From positions 1 to 56,514 of the forward strand of contig URDN01000012.1 of assembly GCA_900546495.1 (NCBI GenBank): a stretch of DNA of 56,514 bases. Direction: 5' to 3'. Shown one piece after another: positions 24,009-32,686 of this stretch. Under the pieces are notes generated by a model. The model ran no database searches, was not told the origin of the DNA, and saw only the letters and a list, made by a program, of their open reading frames with translations. How positions within the stretch are numbered: the first letter of the stretch is position 1; each line of letters begins with the position of its first letter. The position numbers were made by a program, and so were the translations under genes. The DNA is from an uncultured Lachnospiraceae bacterium. GTDB lineage: Bacteria; Bacillota; Clostridia; Lachnospirales; Lachnospiraceae.

Positions 24009-24304
24009 CTAACTCTGGTTTCCCTATCCGGCAATCAAGTATTTACAGATATACAGGAGCAACTGACCAAAAAGGACGACTCATCCAGATTCAGCGGTAC
24101 TCCGAAAACGGTGCTACTTTCTGCAATCTTGCAGGACATCTGGATATTCTTCAGGCATTAAACAACCGAAATACCGCCGCATGTGTCAAAGCTATGCAAG
24201 ATCATCTGCGGTCCTCCTATGCGTCTCAGGACACGGGTTCGCAGCTATGGAGTGCTGCCGAAACGAATCTGAATACAATGGTTCTCTCTGATTTTAGAGC
24301 ATGA
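23985..24304 (+). pseudogene. GntR-family regulator remnant (C-terminal FCD domain, frameshifted)
   Basis: The plus-strand frame FDFHLTLVSLSGNQVFTDIQEQL matches the middle of an FCD ligand-binding domain (FHxxLxxxSGN). Similarity then resumes in another frame from 24137: HLDILQALNNRNTAACVKAMQDHL, the typical H-x2-IL-x-AL...A...M...HL ending of FCD domains, running to a stop at 24304. The N-terminal winged helix is missing and a frameshift lies between the two parts. It abuts the phosphofructokinase remnant head to head, so both were probably trimmed by one deletion or rearrangement. Confidence 0.65.
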
Positions 24305-24316
24305 TTTTCTATAACA

Positions 24317-24366
24317 TCAAAAAAACCAGCTGCAGTTTTTCATCGCAACTGTAGCTGGCTTTTTTC
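24317..24366. terminator. Bidirectional terminator between the FCD remnant and the intact GntR gene
   Basis: CCAGCTGCAGTT (24326-24337) pairs with AACTGTAGCTGG (24347-24358), flanked by a run of A on the left and TTTTTT on the right. It can serve both the plus-strand remnant and the minus-strand GntR gene. Confidence 0.75.
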
Positions 24367-24411
24367 GGCTTCTTTTTTACAATATTTTTTTATATATAAC
24401 AAACGCATCTA

Positions 24412-25110
24412 TTATTTGTTTTCTTTCCATTCCAGCAATATTTCATCAATAATGGCAAAATGTTCCTTCAATGCCAATATACCATCCTCTCGATTATGTT
24501 CACGCAATGCTCTTACAATTCGATGATGACAGGCATTTAAGGCCTCTTTTCCAGAGTCTTTTCGAATGATCTCCCTGCGAAGATCCTTGACAAATTCATC
24601 AATGACACTGGAACAAGCTTCCAGAATGTCCAGAATCAGGATATTTCCTGAAGCTCTGGCTAATGTATAATGTATTTTCTTATCCAGTTCATTATTTACA
24701 CTGGCATCCGTACTCTTATCCAACTTGTTTACATAATTCTCCATCAGTTTAATTTCTTCTTCCGAAGCATGATCAAGCGCCAATGTAAATGCAAGTCTCT
24801 CAAGTGAATATCGTATCTGACTAATTTGTATATAATCAATCTGATCCATGGCGAACATCATACCCATGGTCTCCTCCAGACTGCTTTGAAAATCGCAAGT
24901 AATATAATTACCGGATCCCTGCTGGGAAGAAATAACCCCCGTCATATCCATAAAACGGATGGCTTCCCGGACAGAATTACGGCTAACCCCAAGTTCTTCC
25001 GCAATCTCCCGCTCCGGTGGAAGCTTCTCCCCCGGTTTTAAATCTCCCTCTATAATTTTTTTCTTAAAATAGTCTACGACTATCCCATAGGTTTTCTGAC
25101 TCTTTGCCAC
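24412..25110 (-). CDS. GntR-family (FadR subfamily) transcriptional regulator
   Basis: 232-residue regulator. N-terminal winged helix: FKKKIIEGDLKPGEKLPPEREIAEELGVSRNSVREAIRFM (residues 14-53), then GSGNYIT; C-terminal FCD domain of helices with the metal/ligand-type residues in LDKKIHYTLARASGNILIL and HHRIVRALREHNREDGILALKEHFAI. FCD-type GntR proteins usually respond to organic or sugar acids. It lies 94 bases downstream of ppdK on the same strand, separated by a 12-base-stem palindrome, so co-transcription is uncertain and its target is not evident. Confidence 0.92.
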   Translation of the reverse strand: MAKSQKTYGIVVDYFKKKIIEGDLKPGEKLPPEREIAEELGVSRNSVREAIRFMDMTGVISSQQGSGNYITCDFQSSLEETMGMMFAMDQIDYIQISQIRYSLERLAFTLALDHASEEEIKLMENYVNKLDKSTDASVNNELDKKIHYTLARASGNILILDILEACSSVIDEFVKDLRREIIRKDSGKEALNACHHRIVRALREHNREDGILALKEHFAIIDEILLEWKENK

Positions 25111-25134
25111 CGTATCTTTGTTCCTTTCACATAA

Positions 25135-25171
25135 ATAATAGGCATACCGTACTACACGATATGCCTATTAT
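25135..25171. terminator. Palindrome between ppdK and the GntR gene
   Basis: ATAATAGGCATA (25135-25146) and TATGCCTATTAT (25160-25171) form a perfect 12-base inverted repeat with a 13-base spacer. On the minus strand it is followed by TTATGTG, a weak U tract. It may be the ppdK terminator, an operator for the adjacent GntR regulator, or both. Confidence 0.5.
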
Positions 25172-25204
25172 AGTTTATTTAGTCAAATGATTCAACTAGA
25201 TATT

Positions 25205-27832
25205 CTATTTCTCATCAGCAATTGCTGCCTGTGCTGCTGCAAGACGAGCAATCGGTACACGGAATGGTGAGCAGGAAACGTAATCAAGTCCGATCTTATG
25301 GCAGAACTCTACGGAAGAAGGATCTCCGCCGTGCTCTCCACAAATACCACAATGTAATGTTGGGCGAACCGGTTTACCAAGTTTCAGTGCCATCTCCATG
25401 AGTTTACCAACGCCATCCTGATCCAGTTTTGCAAACGGGTCATTCTCGAAGATCTTAGCGTCATAGTAAGCATCCAGGAATTTGCCTGCATCATCACGGG
25501 AGAAACCAAATGTCATCTGTGTTAAGTCGTTTGTACCGAAGCAGAAGAACTCAGCCTCTGTAGCGATCTCGTCAGCTGTTAATGCTGCACGCGGGATCTC
25601 GATCATAGTACCAACTTCGTATTTCAAATCAACACCTGCTGCTGCAATCTCAGCATCAGCTGTCTCTGTAACGAATTTCTTAACATATTTTAACTCTTTG
25701 ATATCGCCTACTAACGGAATCATGATCTCTGGTACCATGTTCCAGTCCGGATGAGCCTTAGATACGTTGATTGCTGCACGGATAACAGCTTTTGTCTGCA
25801 TTTTAGCGATTTCCGGATATGTTACAGCAAGACGGCATCCACGATGTCCCATCATCGGGTTGAACTCTTTTAAGCTCTCGATGATTGCTTTGATATCTTC
25901 TACGGATTTACCCTGAGCATCTGCCAGTTTCTTGATGTCCTCTTCTTCTGTCGGAACAAACTCATGAAGTGGCGGATCAAGGAAACGAATAGTAACTGCT
26001 TCGCCTTCCATTGCCTCATATAACTGCTCGAAATCGCCCTGCTGATACGGTAAGATTTTCTCAAGAGCTACTTCTCTCTCTTCTACTGTATCTGCACAGA
26101 TCATCTCACGGAATGCGTCAATTCTGTCGCCTTCAAAGAACATATGCTCTGTACGGCAAAGTCCGATACCTTCTGCACCAAGCTCACGTGCTTTCTTAGC
26201 ATCCGCCGGTGTATCAGCGTTTGTACGAACCTTCAATGTTCTGTATTTGTCAGCCCAAGCCATGATTCTTCCGAACTCGCCGGCGATTGTAGCTTCAACT
26301 GTCGGGATTGCTCCATCATAAATGCAACCTGTAGAACCATCAAAGGAGATTACATCACCTTCATGATACTCTTTTCCTGCAAGTGTAAATTTCTTATTTT
26401 CTTCATCCATAATGATGTCGCCGCATCCGGATACACAGCAAGCACCCATACCACGGGCAACTACTGCTGCATGGGATGTCATACCACCACGAACAGTCAG
26501 GATACCCTGAGAAGCTTTCATACCTGTGATATCTTCCGGTGATGTCTCAAGACGAACCAGAACAACTTTCTCGCCTCTCTCAGCCCATTCTACAGCATCG
26601 TCAGCTGTGAATACAATTTTACCACAAGCAGCACCTGGAGCAGCGCCCAGAGCTTTTGCGATCGGTGTAGCAGCTTTTAATGCAGCTGTATCAAATGTCG
26701 GGTGAAGCAGAGCGTCAAGGTTACGCGGCTCGATCATAGCTACAGCCTCTTTCTCTGTTCTCATTCCCTCATCTACCAGATCACAAGCAATCTTTAATGC
26801 AGCCTGAGCTGTTCTCTTACCATTACGTGTCTGTAACATGTAAAGTTTTCTGTTCTCAACAGTAAACTCCATATCCTGCATATCTCTGTAGTGATCTTCC
26901 AGAGTTTTGCAAACCTGAACGAACTGAGCATATGCTTCTGGGAATTCTTCTTCCATTTTAGCGATTGGCATCGGTGTACGAACACCGGCAACTACATCCT
27001 CACCCTGAGCGTTGATCAGGAACTCACCCATCAGTTTCTTCTCGCCTGTAGCCGGGTCACGTGTAAATGCAACACCTGTACCACAGTCATCACCCATATT
27101 ACCAAATGCCATAGCCTGTACATTTACAGCTGTACCCCAGCTATATGGGATATCATTGTCACGACGGTAAACGTTTGCACGTGGATTATCCCAGGAACGG
27201 AATACTGCTTTAACAGCTCCCATTAACTGCTCCTTCGGATCATCTGGGAAGTCCTGTCCGATTTTAGCTTTGTACTCAGCTTTGAACTGTCCAGCAAGTT
27301 CTTTTAAGTCTTCTGCTGTAAGTTCTACGTCGTAAGTAACACCTTTTTTCTCTTTCATCTCATCGATGAGCTGCTCGAAATATTTTTTGCCGACTTCCAT
27401 AACAACGTCGGAATACATCTGAATAAATCTACGATAGCAATCCCATGCCCAACGCGGATTTCCGGATTTCTCTGCTAATACCTCAACTACTGTCTCATTC
27501 AGACCAAGGTTTAAGATTGTATCCATCATACCCGGCATAGAAGCTCTTGCACCAGAACGAACTGATACGAGCAATGGATTCTCCTTGTCACCGAATTTTT
27601 TACCAGTAATTTCTTCCATCTTACCAATGTACTCGTTAATCTGTCCCTGAATCTCATCATTAATCTCACGGCCATCTTCGTAGTACTGTGTACAAGCCTC
27701 TGTAGTAATAGTGAAGCCCTGTGGTACCGGAAGTCCAAGCCCTGTCATCTCAGCAAGGTTTGCACCTTTACCTCCAAGAAGTTCGCGCATGCTGGCGTTA
27801 CCTTCGCTAAATAAGTACACCCATTTTGCCAT
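25205..27832 (-). CDS. ppdK: Pyruvate, phosphate dikinase
   Basis: Reversibly converts pyruvate, ATP and phosphate to phosphoenolpyruvate, AMP and PPi; in anaerobes it often runs in the glycolytic direction to save energy. The 875-residue length is standard. Seen are the N-terminal ATP-grasp start (VYLFSEGNASMRELLGGKGANLAEM), the phosphohistidine motif GGMTSHAAVVARGMGACCVSGC (about residue 455), and the C-terminal PEP-binding barrel with EGIGLCRTEHMFF, GHRGCRLAVTYPEI, FGTNDLTQMTFGFSRDD and CGICGEHGGDPSSVEF. A good AGGAGG site precedes the ATG. No DUF299 regulatory protein gene is nearby. Confidence 0.97.
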   Translation of the reverse strand: MAKWVYLFSEGNASMRELLGGKGANLAEMTGLGLPVPQGFTITTEACTQYYEDGREINDEIQGQINEYIGKMEEITGKKFGDKENPLLVSVRSGARASMPGMMDTILNLGLNETVVEVLAEKSGNPRWAWDCYRRFIQMYSDVVMEVGKKYFEQLIDEMKEKKGVTYDVELTAEDLKELAGQFKAEYKAKIGQDFPDDPKEQLMGAVKAVFRSWDNPRANVYRRDNDIPYSWGTAVNVQAMAFGNMGDDCGTGVAFTRDPATGEKKLMGEFLINAQGEDVVAGVRTPMPIAKMEEEFPEAYAQFVQVCKTLEDHYRDMQDMEFTVENRKLYMLQTRNGKRTAQAALKIACDLVDEGMRTEKEAVAMIEPRNLDALLHPTFDTAALKAATPIAKALGAAPGAACGKIVFTADDAVEWAERGEKVVLVRLETSPEDITGMKASQGILTVRGGMTSHAAVVARGMGACCVSGCGDIIMDEENKKFTLAGKEYHEGDVISFDGSTGCIYDGAIPTVEATIAGEFGRIMAWADKYRTLKVRTNADTPADAKKARELGAEGIGLCRTEHMFFEGDRIDAFREMICADTVEEREVALEKILPYQQGDFEQLYEAMEGEAVTIRFLDPPLHEFVPTEEEDIKKLADAQGKSVEDIKAIIESLKEFNPMMGHRGCRLAVTYPEIAKMQTKAVIRAAINVSKAHPDWNMVPEIMIPLVGDIKELKYVKKFVTETADAEIAAAGVDLKYEVGTMIEIPRAALTADEIATEAEFFCFGTNDLTQMTFGFSRDDAGKFLDAYYDAKIFENDPFAKLDQDGVGKLMEMALKLGKPVRPTLHCGICGEHGGDPSSVEFCHKIGLDYVSCSPFRVPIARLAAAQAAIADEK

Positions 27833-28120
27833 TTCTAATTCCTCCTAAAATATACATTGTGTTTTGCAAGCAGATAAACCTCTGCTGTTTTTAGCAATTT
27901 TTCACATTTAGTTTCGTGTTTTTTCCGAAACTTCGTCTATATTTTACCACAATTTTTCCAGATTTCAACCTTTTTTGTGAAATTTGTAACGAAACACTTA
28001 CCTTTTTTTCACTACCCCACAAGTTGGTGACTATCCGCTCATTTTTCGCTCATTTTCAACTATCGTGCATGATATATTTTACCTATTTTTCTGTCATCAG
28101 TCTTTTTTTCTGTTATGCAA

Positions 28121-28163
28121 TGATTCTAAGAAAAATATGTCATCTTACGCTAACCAGAATCAC
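28121..28163. repeat. Short palindromic repeat, copy 1 (TGATTCT...AGAATCA)
   Basis: The 43 bases here match 54091-54133 at 37 positions in the same orientation. Both copies begin TGATTCT and end AGAATCAC, so each has complementary ends, with a shared interior including AATATGTCA and CTTA-GC. A 14-base piece (TGACATATTCTTCT) recurs at 35715-35728 in the opposite orientation. Confidence 0.6.
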
Positions 28164-28328
28164 TTACAAATGCACCAATACAGACTGCTCCATATTTCTG
28201 CATTCATTATATCGCAGAGGATATAACAAACATAGGATAACGTTTTAAACAAATTCTAAACAAATCTTCTGCTGCTGCAATCAATCCTCTTATCTCAGAT
28301 ATTCCATACAAATCGTATTTACAAAACA

Positions 28329-28385
28329 AAAATCCCATTGCTTCCTCATATACTAAAAAGTAAATAGGAAAAACAATGGGATTTT
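28329..28385 (-). terminator. Intrinsic terminator downstream of glyQS
   Basis: A perfect 12-base stem (AAAATCCCATTG with CAATGGGATTTT) around a loop with its own short TCCT/AGGA pairing; on the minus strand it ends in TTTTTGTTTTG. It lies about 180 bases past the glyQS stop, beyond the repeat-like segment. Confidence 0.7.
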
Positions 28386-28475
28386 ATATTTTCATTCTAT
28401 CCTGAGCTGTTTCATATCTAAAACAAACCACAGATGGTTCGCTATCATATGCTTTCAGCTTTTCATTCCTGCAGG

Positions 28476-28499
28476 GTAAAGCGGACATTCGCAATTCGC
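28476..28499 (-). repeat. 24-base block shared with the element at 46230-46336
   Basis: The block beginning GTAAAGCGGACATTCG matches the reverse complement of 46255-46278 at 22 of 24 positions. The surrounding segment (about 28470-28560) also has the short pair GAACGCA/TGCGTTC. On the minus strand it lies in the glyQS 3' untranslated region. It seems to be a relative or fragment of the small mobile elements elsewhere in the window; the boundaries are unclear. Confidence 0.45.
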
Positions 28500-28566
28500 T
28501 TTCGCTACTTGCTCATGAACGCACTTGAAGTGGGGAATGCTTATTCTGCGTTCAAAATGCAAAATC

Positions 28567-29964
28567 TTAGAATGTAAATTTATCTGCAAAGTAAGCATCC
28601 AGCTCATCGATTGGGATACGAACCTGCTCCATAGTATCACGGTCACGAACAGTAACTGCATGATCTTCCTCAGAATCAAAATCGTATGTGACACAGAATG
28701 GTGTACCGATCTCGTCCTGACGACGATAACGTTTACCGATATTTCCTCTGTCATCGAATTCGCAATTGTATTTTTTGCAAAGTTGCTCAAATACTTTCTC
28801 TGCGCCCTCATTTAATTTTTTGGATAACGGAAGCACACCGATCTTAACCGGAGCCAATGCCGGGTGAAAATGAAGGACAGTTCTTACGTCCGGTTTCTCC
28901 TCTGTTCCGATGTTCTCCTCATCATATGCACCACAAAGGAATGCCAGTACCACACGGTCTGCACCAAGGGATGGCTCGATAACATATGGGATGTATTTTG
29001 TATTTTTCTGATCATCAAAGTATGTCAGATCCTGTCCGGATGTATTCTGATGCTGTGTCAGGTCATAATCGGTACGATCTGCGATACCCCAGAGCTCGCC
29101 CCATCCAAACGGGAATAAGAACTCGATATCACTGGTTGCTTTGCTGTAGAAAGATAACTCTTCCTGATCGTGGTCACGGACACGCATCTCTTCTTCTTTC
29201 ATGCCAAGAGATTTCAGCCAGTTGATACAGAAGTTTCTCCAGTACTCAAACCACTCAAGGTCTGTATCCGGCTCACAGAAGAACTCAAGCTCCATCTGCT
29301 CAAACTCTCTGGTACGGAAGGTAAAGTTACCCGGTGTGATCTCGTTACGGAAAGATTTACCGATCTGGCCGATACCAAACGGGATTTTCTTTCTAGATGT
29401 ACGCTGTACGTTTTTGAAGTTTACGAAAATACCCTGTGCTGTCTCCGGACGAAGATATACGGTATTTTTTGCATCCTCTGTTACACCCTGGAATGTTTTG
29501 AACATCAGGTTGAACTGACGGATATCAGTAAAGTTATGTTTTCCACAAGTCGGGCATGGTACGTTGTTGTCAGCGATGAAATCTTTCATTTCTTCCTGTG
29601 TCCATCCGTCTACGGAACCTTTTAACTCAATGTTGTTTTCCTCTGCGAAATCCTCAATGATCTTATCTGCACGGAAACGCTCATGACATTCTTTACAATC
29701 CATCAGCGGATCAGAGAAGCCGCCAAGATGTCCGGATGCAACCCATGTCTGCGGGTTCATCAGGATGGCGCAGTCAACACCTACGTTGTACGGGCTCTCC
29801 TGGATAAATTTCTGCCACCATGCTTTTTTTACGTTGTTCTTTAACTCAACACCAAGATTTCCGTAATCCCATGTATTTGCAAGTCCACCGTAAATCTCAG
29901 ATCCCGGATAAACAAATCCTCTGGATTTTGCCAGTGCTACGATTTTGTCCATTGTTTTTTCCAT
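28567..29964 (-). CDS. glyQS: Glycine-tRNA ligase, dimeric class II type
   Basis: Charges tRNA-Gly. This is the single-chain eukaryote-like form, not the alpha2beta2 form. Seen: MDKIVALAKSRGFVYPGSEIYGGLANTWDYGNLG at the N-terminus, class II motif 2 FGIGQIGKSFRNEITPGNFTFRTREFEQMELEFF, motif 3 EPSLGADRVVLAFLCGAYDEE, and the C-terminal anticodon-binding domain with ALAPVKIGVLPLSKKLNEGAEKV. Zinc-ligand-like cysteines are in CKECHERF and CPTCGKHNF. The ATG at 29964 is preferred because AGAGGA precedes it by seven bases; the frame could begin at 29985. I found no T-box leader upstream. Confidence 0.95.
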   Translation of the reverse strand: MEKTMDKIVALAKSRGFVYPGSEIYGGLANTWDYGNLGVELKNNVKKAWWQKFIQESPYNVGVDCAILMNPQTWVASGHLGGFSDPLMDCKECHERFRADKIIEDFAEENNIELKGSVDGWTQEEMKDFIADNNVPCPTCGKHNFTDIRQFNLMFKTFQGVTEDAKNTVYLRPETAQGIFVNFKNVQRTSRKKIPFGIGQIGKSFRNEITPGNFTFRTREFEQMELEFFCEPDTDLEWFEYWRNFCINWLKSLGMKEEEMRVRDHDQEELSFYSKATSDIEFLFPFGWGELWGIADRTDYDLTQHQNTSGQDLTYFDDQKNTKYIPYVIEPSLGADRVVLAFLCGAYDEENIGTEEKPDVRTVLHFHPALAPVKIGVLPLSKKLNEGAEKVFEQLCKKYNCEFDDRGNIGKRYRRQDEIGTPFCVTYDFDSEEDHAVTVRDRDTMEQVRIPIDELDAYFADKFTF

Positions 29965-30119
29965 GATATGTCCTCTTTCTTCCATTTATTTTTAGGGACG
30001 AATCGCGAAATGCGTTATCTGTCTCCTAATTCATCTGCTTTATGCTACAGGCTACTTAACCCAAAGTCATGCAATTGCTGTGTATTCTCACAGAATATTT
30101 GTCTCTTTCGAAAAATATA

Positions 30120-30740
30120 CTATTTATACAATACGTATACTAATACTGCTTCATCTGTATCCTGTTCTTTCTGTGTGACGTTCACCTGCTTCTCTGAAGC
30201 CACTTCCGTGCCTTCTGTGGAAACATATGCGATTTTTCCCGGAACGATCAGATCTGAGTTTTCCTTTACAATCAATACTTTCAGATCGTCATCATCCAGC
30301 AGTGTGGAACCTTTTACGGTTTTCGTATCTGCCTTGCCATCTGTCACCGGATAAAAATCCAGATCAAAATCATAACCTGCAGACTGTGCTTCTACAATAC
30401 TTCCGTTAAAACACTCAATACCGGTAAAATCACTGAACGTCTCTGCATTTTCATACTGCAGGGTAAGATATGCTTTTTTCTCTTCCACTTTTGAGTCCGT
30501 CACAGAAACTGATTTTTTCCCGTGCTCTGCGGTGTAATCATCCACTGCATTCTGTACATAGGTATTCAGTTCCTCCTGATCGTAATAAGACTGGTCAAAG
30601 GACTCTACAGCCGCTTCCAGAATTTTACCGTTCCTCTGCAATGCAATGGTATTCTCCTGCACATCCAGCTTTGCGCCGCATGCACCAAGCAGCATACTCA
30701 TTCCGATACAGCAGCCAAGCGCCGCCATTCTTTTCTTCAT
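30120..30740 (-). CDS. Predicted lipoprotein of unknown function
   Basis: 206-residue exported protein. The N-terminus MKKRMAALGCCIGMSMLLGACGAK is a lipoprotein signal with lipobox LGAC, so the mature protein should be attached to the outer face of the membrane through Cys21. The rest is soluble, acidic and alpha/beta by appearance, with no enzyme motif I recognise (IALQRNGKILEAAVESFDQSYYDQEELNTYV, then a VKGSTLLDDDDLKVLIVKE segment). Similar small lipoproteins occur after recO/era in related bacteria, but I cannot name a family. A hairpin repeat lies in its upstream region at 30780-30802. Confidence 0.82.
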   Translation of the reverse strand: MKKRMAALGCCIGMSMLLGACGAKLDVQENTIALQRNGKILEAAVESFDQSYYDQEELNTYVQNAVDDYTAEHGKKSVSVTDSKVEEKKAYLTLQYENAETFSDFTGIECFNGSIVEAQSAGYDFDLDFYPVTDGKADTKTVKGSTLLDDDDLKVLIVKENSDLIVPGKIAYVSTEGTEVASEKQVNVTQKEQDTDEAVLVYVLYK

Positions 30741-30779
30741 ATCTTATCCTCCAAATCCAGAACATCTCTTTTTTGTATT

Positions 30780-30802
30780 CAAGAATGCTCTCGCCATTCT
30801 TG
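30780..30802 (-). repeat. Hairpin repeat upstream of the lipoprotein gene
   Basis: On the minus strand CAAGAATG and CATTCTTG flank GCGAGAG, about 40 bases before the lipoprotein start. Nearly the same hairpin occurs at 35666-35688 upstream of the M16C protease, also followed by AAAAAAGAGA, giving 23 of 26 matching positions over the core. Confidence 0.5.
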
Positions 30803-30947
30803 CTCACCACTTATAAAGGTAGATATCATCTCTTATTTGATATTCTGTAATTTCCGCAGCCAGTAAACCGCAATTTTCATTCCAATATAGTACTGCCTGC
30901 ATCAATTTCTAAATTATAACGGTTTGTGCCTCTGATTGCAAGTATTC

Positions 30948-31691
30948 CTAAGTTAAAAAAGCAAGGGTCTTTAATTCTTTTTCCACATATTGCCGCATAT
31001 AATACTCGATCAGCTTCGCAACCTGCCCGAAGACTTCCTCCGTCACCGTAAATGTGTACAGTTTTTCCACCGGTGCCGTCACTATGTATTGCATAGTATA
31101 TAGTGCTGCATCATCCAACGGATATTTCACCGGTCCCGGCTGACATTCCCTGCACATGACACCGTTGCTCTTTTCATCAAAGCACCAGAGCTGCTCCCTG
31201 CTGCCACAGGCGGTGCAGGCAAAGACGTTCGGATAGACGCCAAAATATACCAATGTTTTCAGTTCATAGATCACCCGAACAAGTTTCGGCGATAATGATG
31301 GTACACTGAGAGCCCGTAATGTCTGATAAACCAATTTCAGCTGATTGACACAGTCATTATTTTCCTGACAGAAATAATCTGCAAGTTCCAGAAAATAGCA
31401 GCCATAATAGGTCTTATCCAGATCCATGGCAAGTTCCCGGAAATAATTGCTGATATCTGCCTTCACTACCGTATAGGAACTGCGCCCCTCATACGCCTCA
31501 AAAGTTCCGAAGCAGAACAGGTTGGTCGCAGCCTGCAGCGAGCCTTTCGGTCGTCTGGCTCCCCGGGCAAAAGCTGTGATTTTCCCGCGTTCACGGGTTA
31601 AAATTGTAATTCTCTTATCGTATTCTCCCACCGGCATTGTGTTCAGGATCATTCCGGTCAGAATGCAGGTCTGCCCCATAAACGTTTTCAC
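30948..31691 (-). CDS. recO: DNA repair protein RecO
   Basis: Recombination mediator that works with RecF/RecR to load RecA on SSB-coated DNA. The 247-residue product has the N-terminal OB fold (TGMILNTMPVGEYDKRITILTRERGKITAFARGARRPKGSL) and a C-terminal helical domain with a zinc-type motif CTACGSREQLWCFDEKSNGVMCREC. The start appears to be a GTG at 31691. It follows era by 15 bases, a common arrangement. Confidence 0.94.
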   Translation of the reverse strand: MKTFMGQTCILTGMILNTMPVGEYDKRITILTRERGKITAFARGARRPKGSLQAATNLFCFGTFEAYEGRSSYTVVKADISNYFRELAMDLDKTYYGCYFLELADYFCQENNDCVNQLKLVYQTLRALSVPSLSPKLVRVIYELKTLVYFGVYPNVFACTACGSREQLWCFDEKSNGVMCRECQPGPVKYPLDDAALYTMQYIVTAPVEKLYTFTVTEEVFGQVAKLIEYYMRQYVEKELKTLAFLT

Positions 31692-31706
31692 TTCTTCCCT
31701 TGCTGT

Positions 31707-32597
31707 TTATTCGTTGATATTATATCCAAAATTTTTCATCTGGACATCGCTGTCACGCCAGCCTTTGCGCACTTTTACCCAAAGACGCAGATTAACTTTG
31801 CACTCCAGTAATTTTTCAATCTCAAACCGGGCATTACTGCCGATTTTTTTCAGCATGGCACCGCCTTTTCCGATGATGATTCCTTTGTGGGAGTCACGCT
31901 CACAGATGATGGTTGCCTCAATATCTGTAATTCCGTTCTTTCTCTGTTTCATGGACTCAATCGTCACAGCGATACCATGCGGAATCTCCTCGTCCAATGC
32001 ATGCAAAGATTTCTCACGGATGATCTCTGCTACGATCTGACGCTCTGGCTGATCTGTCACGGTATCCTCATCGTAAAACATTGGTCCATACGGCAGATAT
32101 TTGAAGATCATATCAATGATCGTGTCAGTATTATCTCCATGTAATGCAGAAGCCGGAATGATCTCTGCGAAATCCAGAAGTTTGCGGTATGCATCGATAA
32201 ACAGCAGAACTTCTTCTTTTTTTACCGTATCTGTTTTGTTGATGACAAGAATTACCGGCAAATTGGATTTGCGAAGCTGCTCGGCAATGTGCTGCTCTCC
32301 TGCACCGATAAAGGTACTTGGCTCCACCAGCCAGACAATGACATCTACATCCTGCAGGGTACGTTCTGCCACAGTCACCATGTACTCGCCAAGTTTATTT
32401 TTTGCCTTGTGGATACCCGGTGTATCCAAAAATACGATCTGTCCACGCTCTGCATCGGTATACACGGTCTGAATCCGGTTTCTTGTGGTCTGCGGTTTCT
32501 TGGATGTGATAGCGATCTTCTGGCCGATCAACTGATTCATCAGTGTGGATTTTCCTACGATCAACGTAACAAATCCGGATTTAAAATTTGCGTTCAT
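31707..32597 (-). CDS. era: GTPase Era with a four-residue deletion in the P-loop
   Basis: Era couples GTP hydrolysis to 16S rRNA binding in 30S maturation and is usually essential. The protein is otherwise full (296 residues): switch II DTPGIHKAKNKLGEYM, the NKTD motif (LVINKTDTVKKEE), SALHG (G5), and a C-terminal KH domain (SHKGIIIGKGGAMLKKIGSNARFEIEKLL). In the P-loop, where Era has GFVTLIGRPNVGKSTL, this sequence reads GFVTLIVGKSTL (residues 8-19): GRPN is missing by an exact 12-base in-frame gap, so the GxxxxGKS Walker A motif is broken. The ATG at 32597 has a good site (AAGGAG). Either the gene is inactive here, another Era exists, or this is a sequence error. Confidence 0.88.
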   Translation of the reverse strand: MNANFKSGFVTLIVGKSTLMNQLIGQKIAITSKKPQTTRNRIQTVYTDAERGQIVFLDTPGIHKAKNKLGEYMVTVAERTLQDVDVIVWLVEPSTFIGAGEQHIAEQLRKSNLPVILVINKTDTVKKEEVLLFIDAYRKLLDFAEIIPASALHGDNTDTIIDMIFKYLPYGPMFYDEDTVTDQPERQIVAEIIREKSLHALDEEIPHGIAVTIESMKQRKNGITDIEATIICERDSHKGIIIGKGGAMLKKIGSNARFEIEKLLECKVNLRLWVKVRKGWRDSDVQMKNFGYNINE

Positions 32598-32686
32598 GCG
32601 TTATCTCCTTGTATTTTATCACCTCAGATTCTACCCGTTTTATCCGCACGGATTACTAAGGGTAAAATCTGACTCATAATTATTTT

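Larger units (their letters stand above)
27833..28566. other. Gene-free stretch between ppdK and glyQS
   Basis: 734 bases without a credible gene. It holds, from left to right, the AT-rich ppdK leader, one copy of the TGATTCT...AGAATCA repeat (28121-28163), an intrinsic terminator (28329-28385), and a segment sharing a 24-base block with the element at 46230-46336. No tRNA-like or ribosomal sequence is visible. Confidence 0.6.

Noticed and set aside
29985..30119. A possible glycine T-box in front of glyQS.
   Set aside because: The upstream region has no T-box sequence and no terminator/antiterminator pair, and is too short for a full T-box leader.
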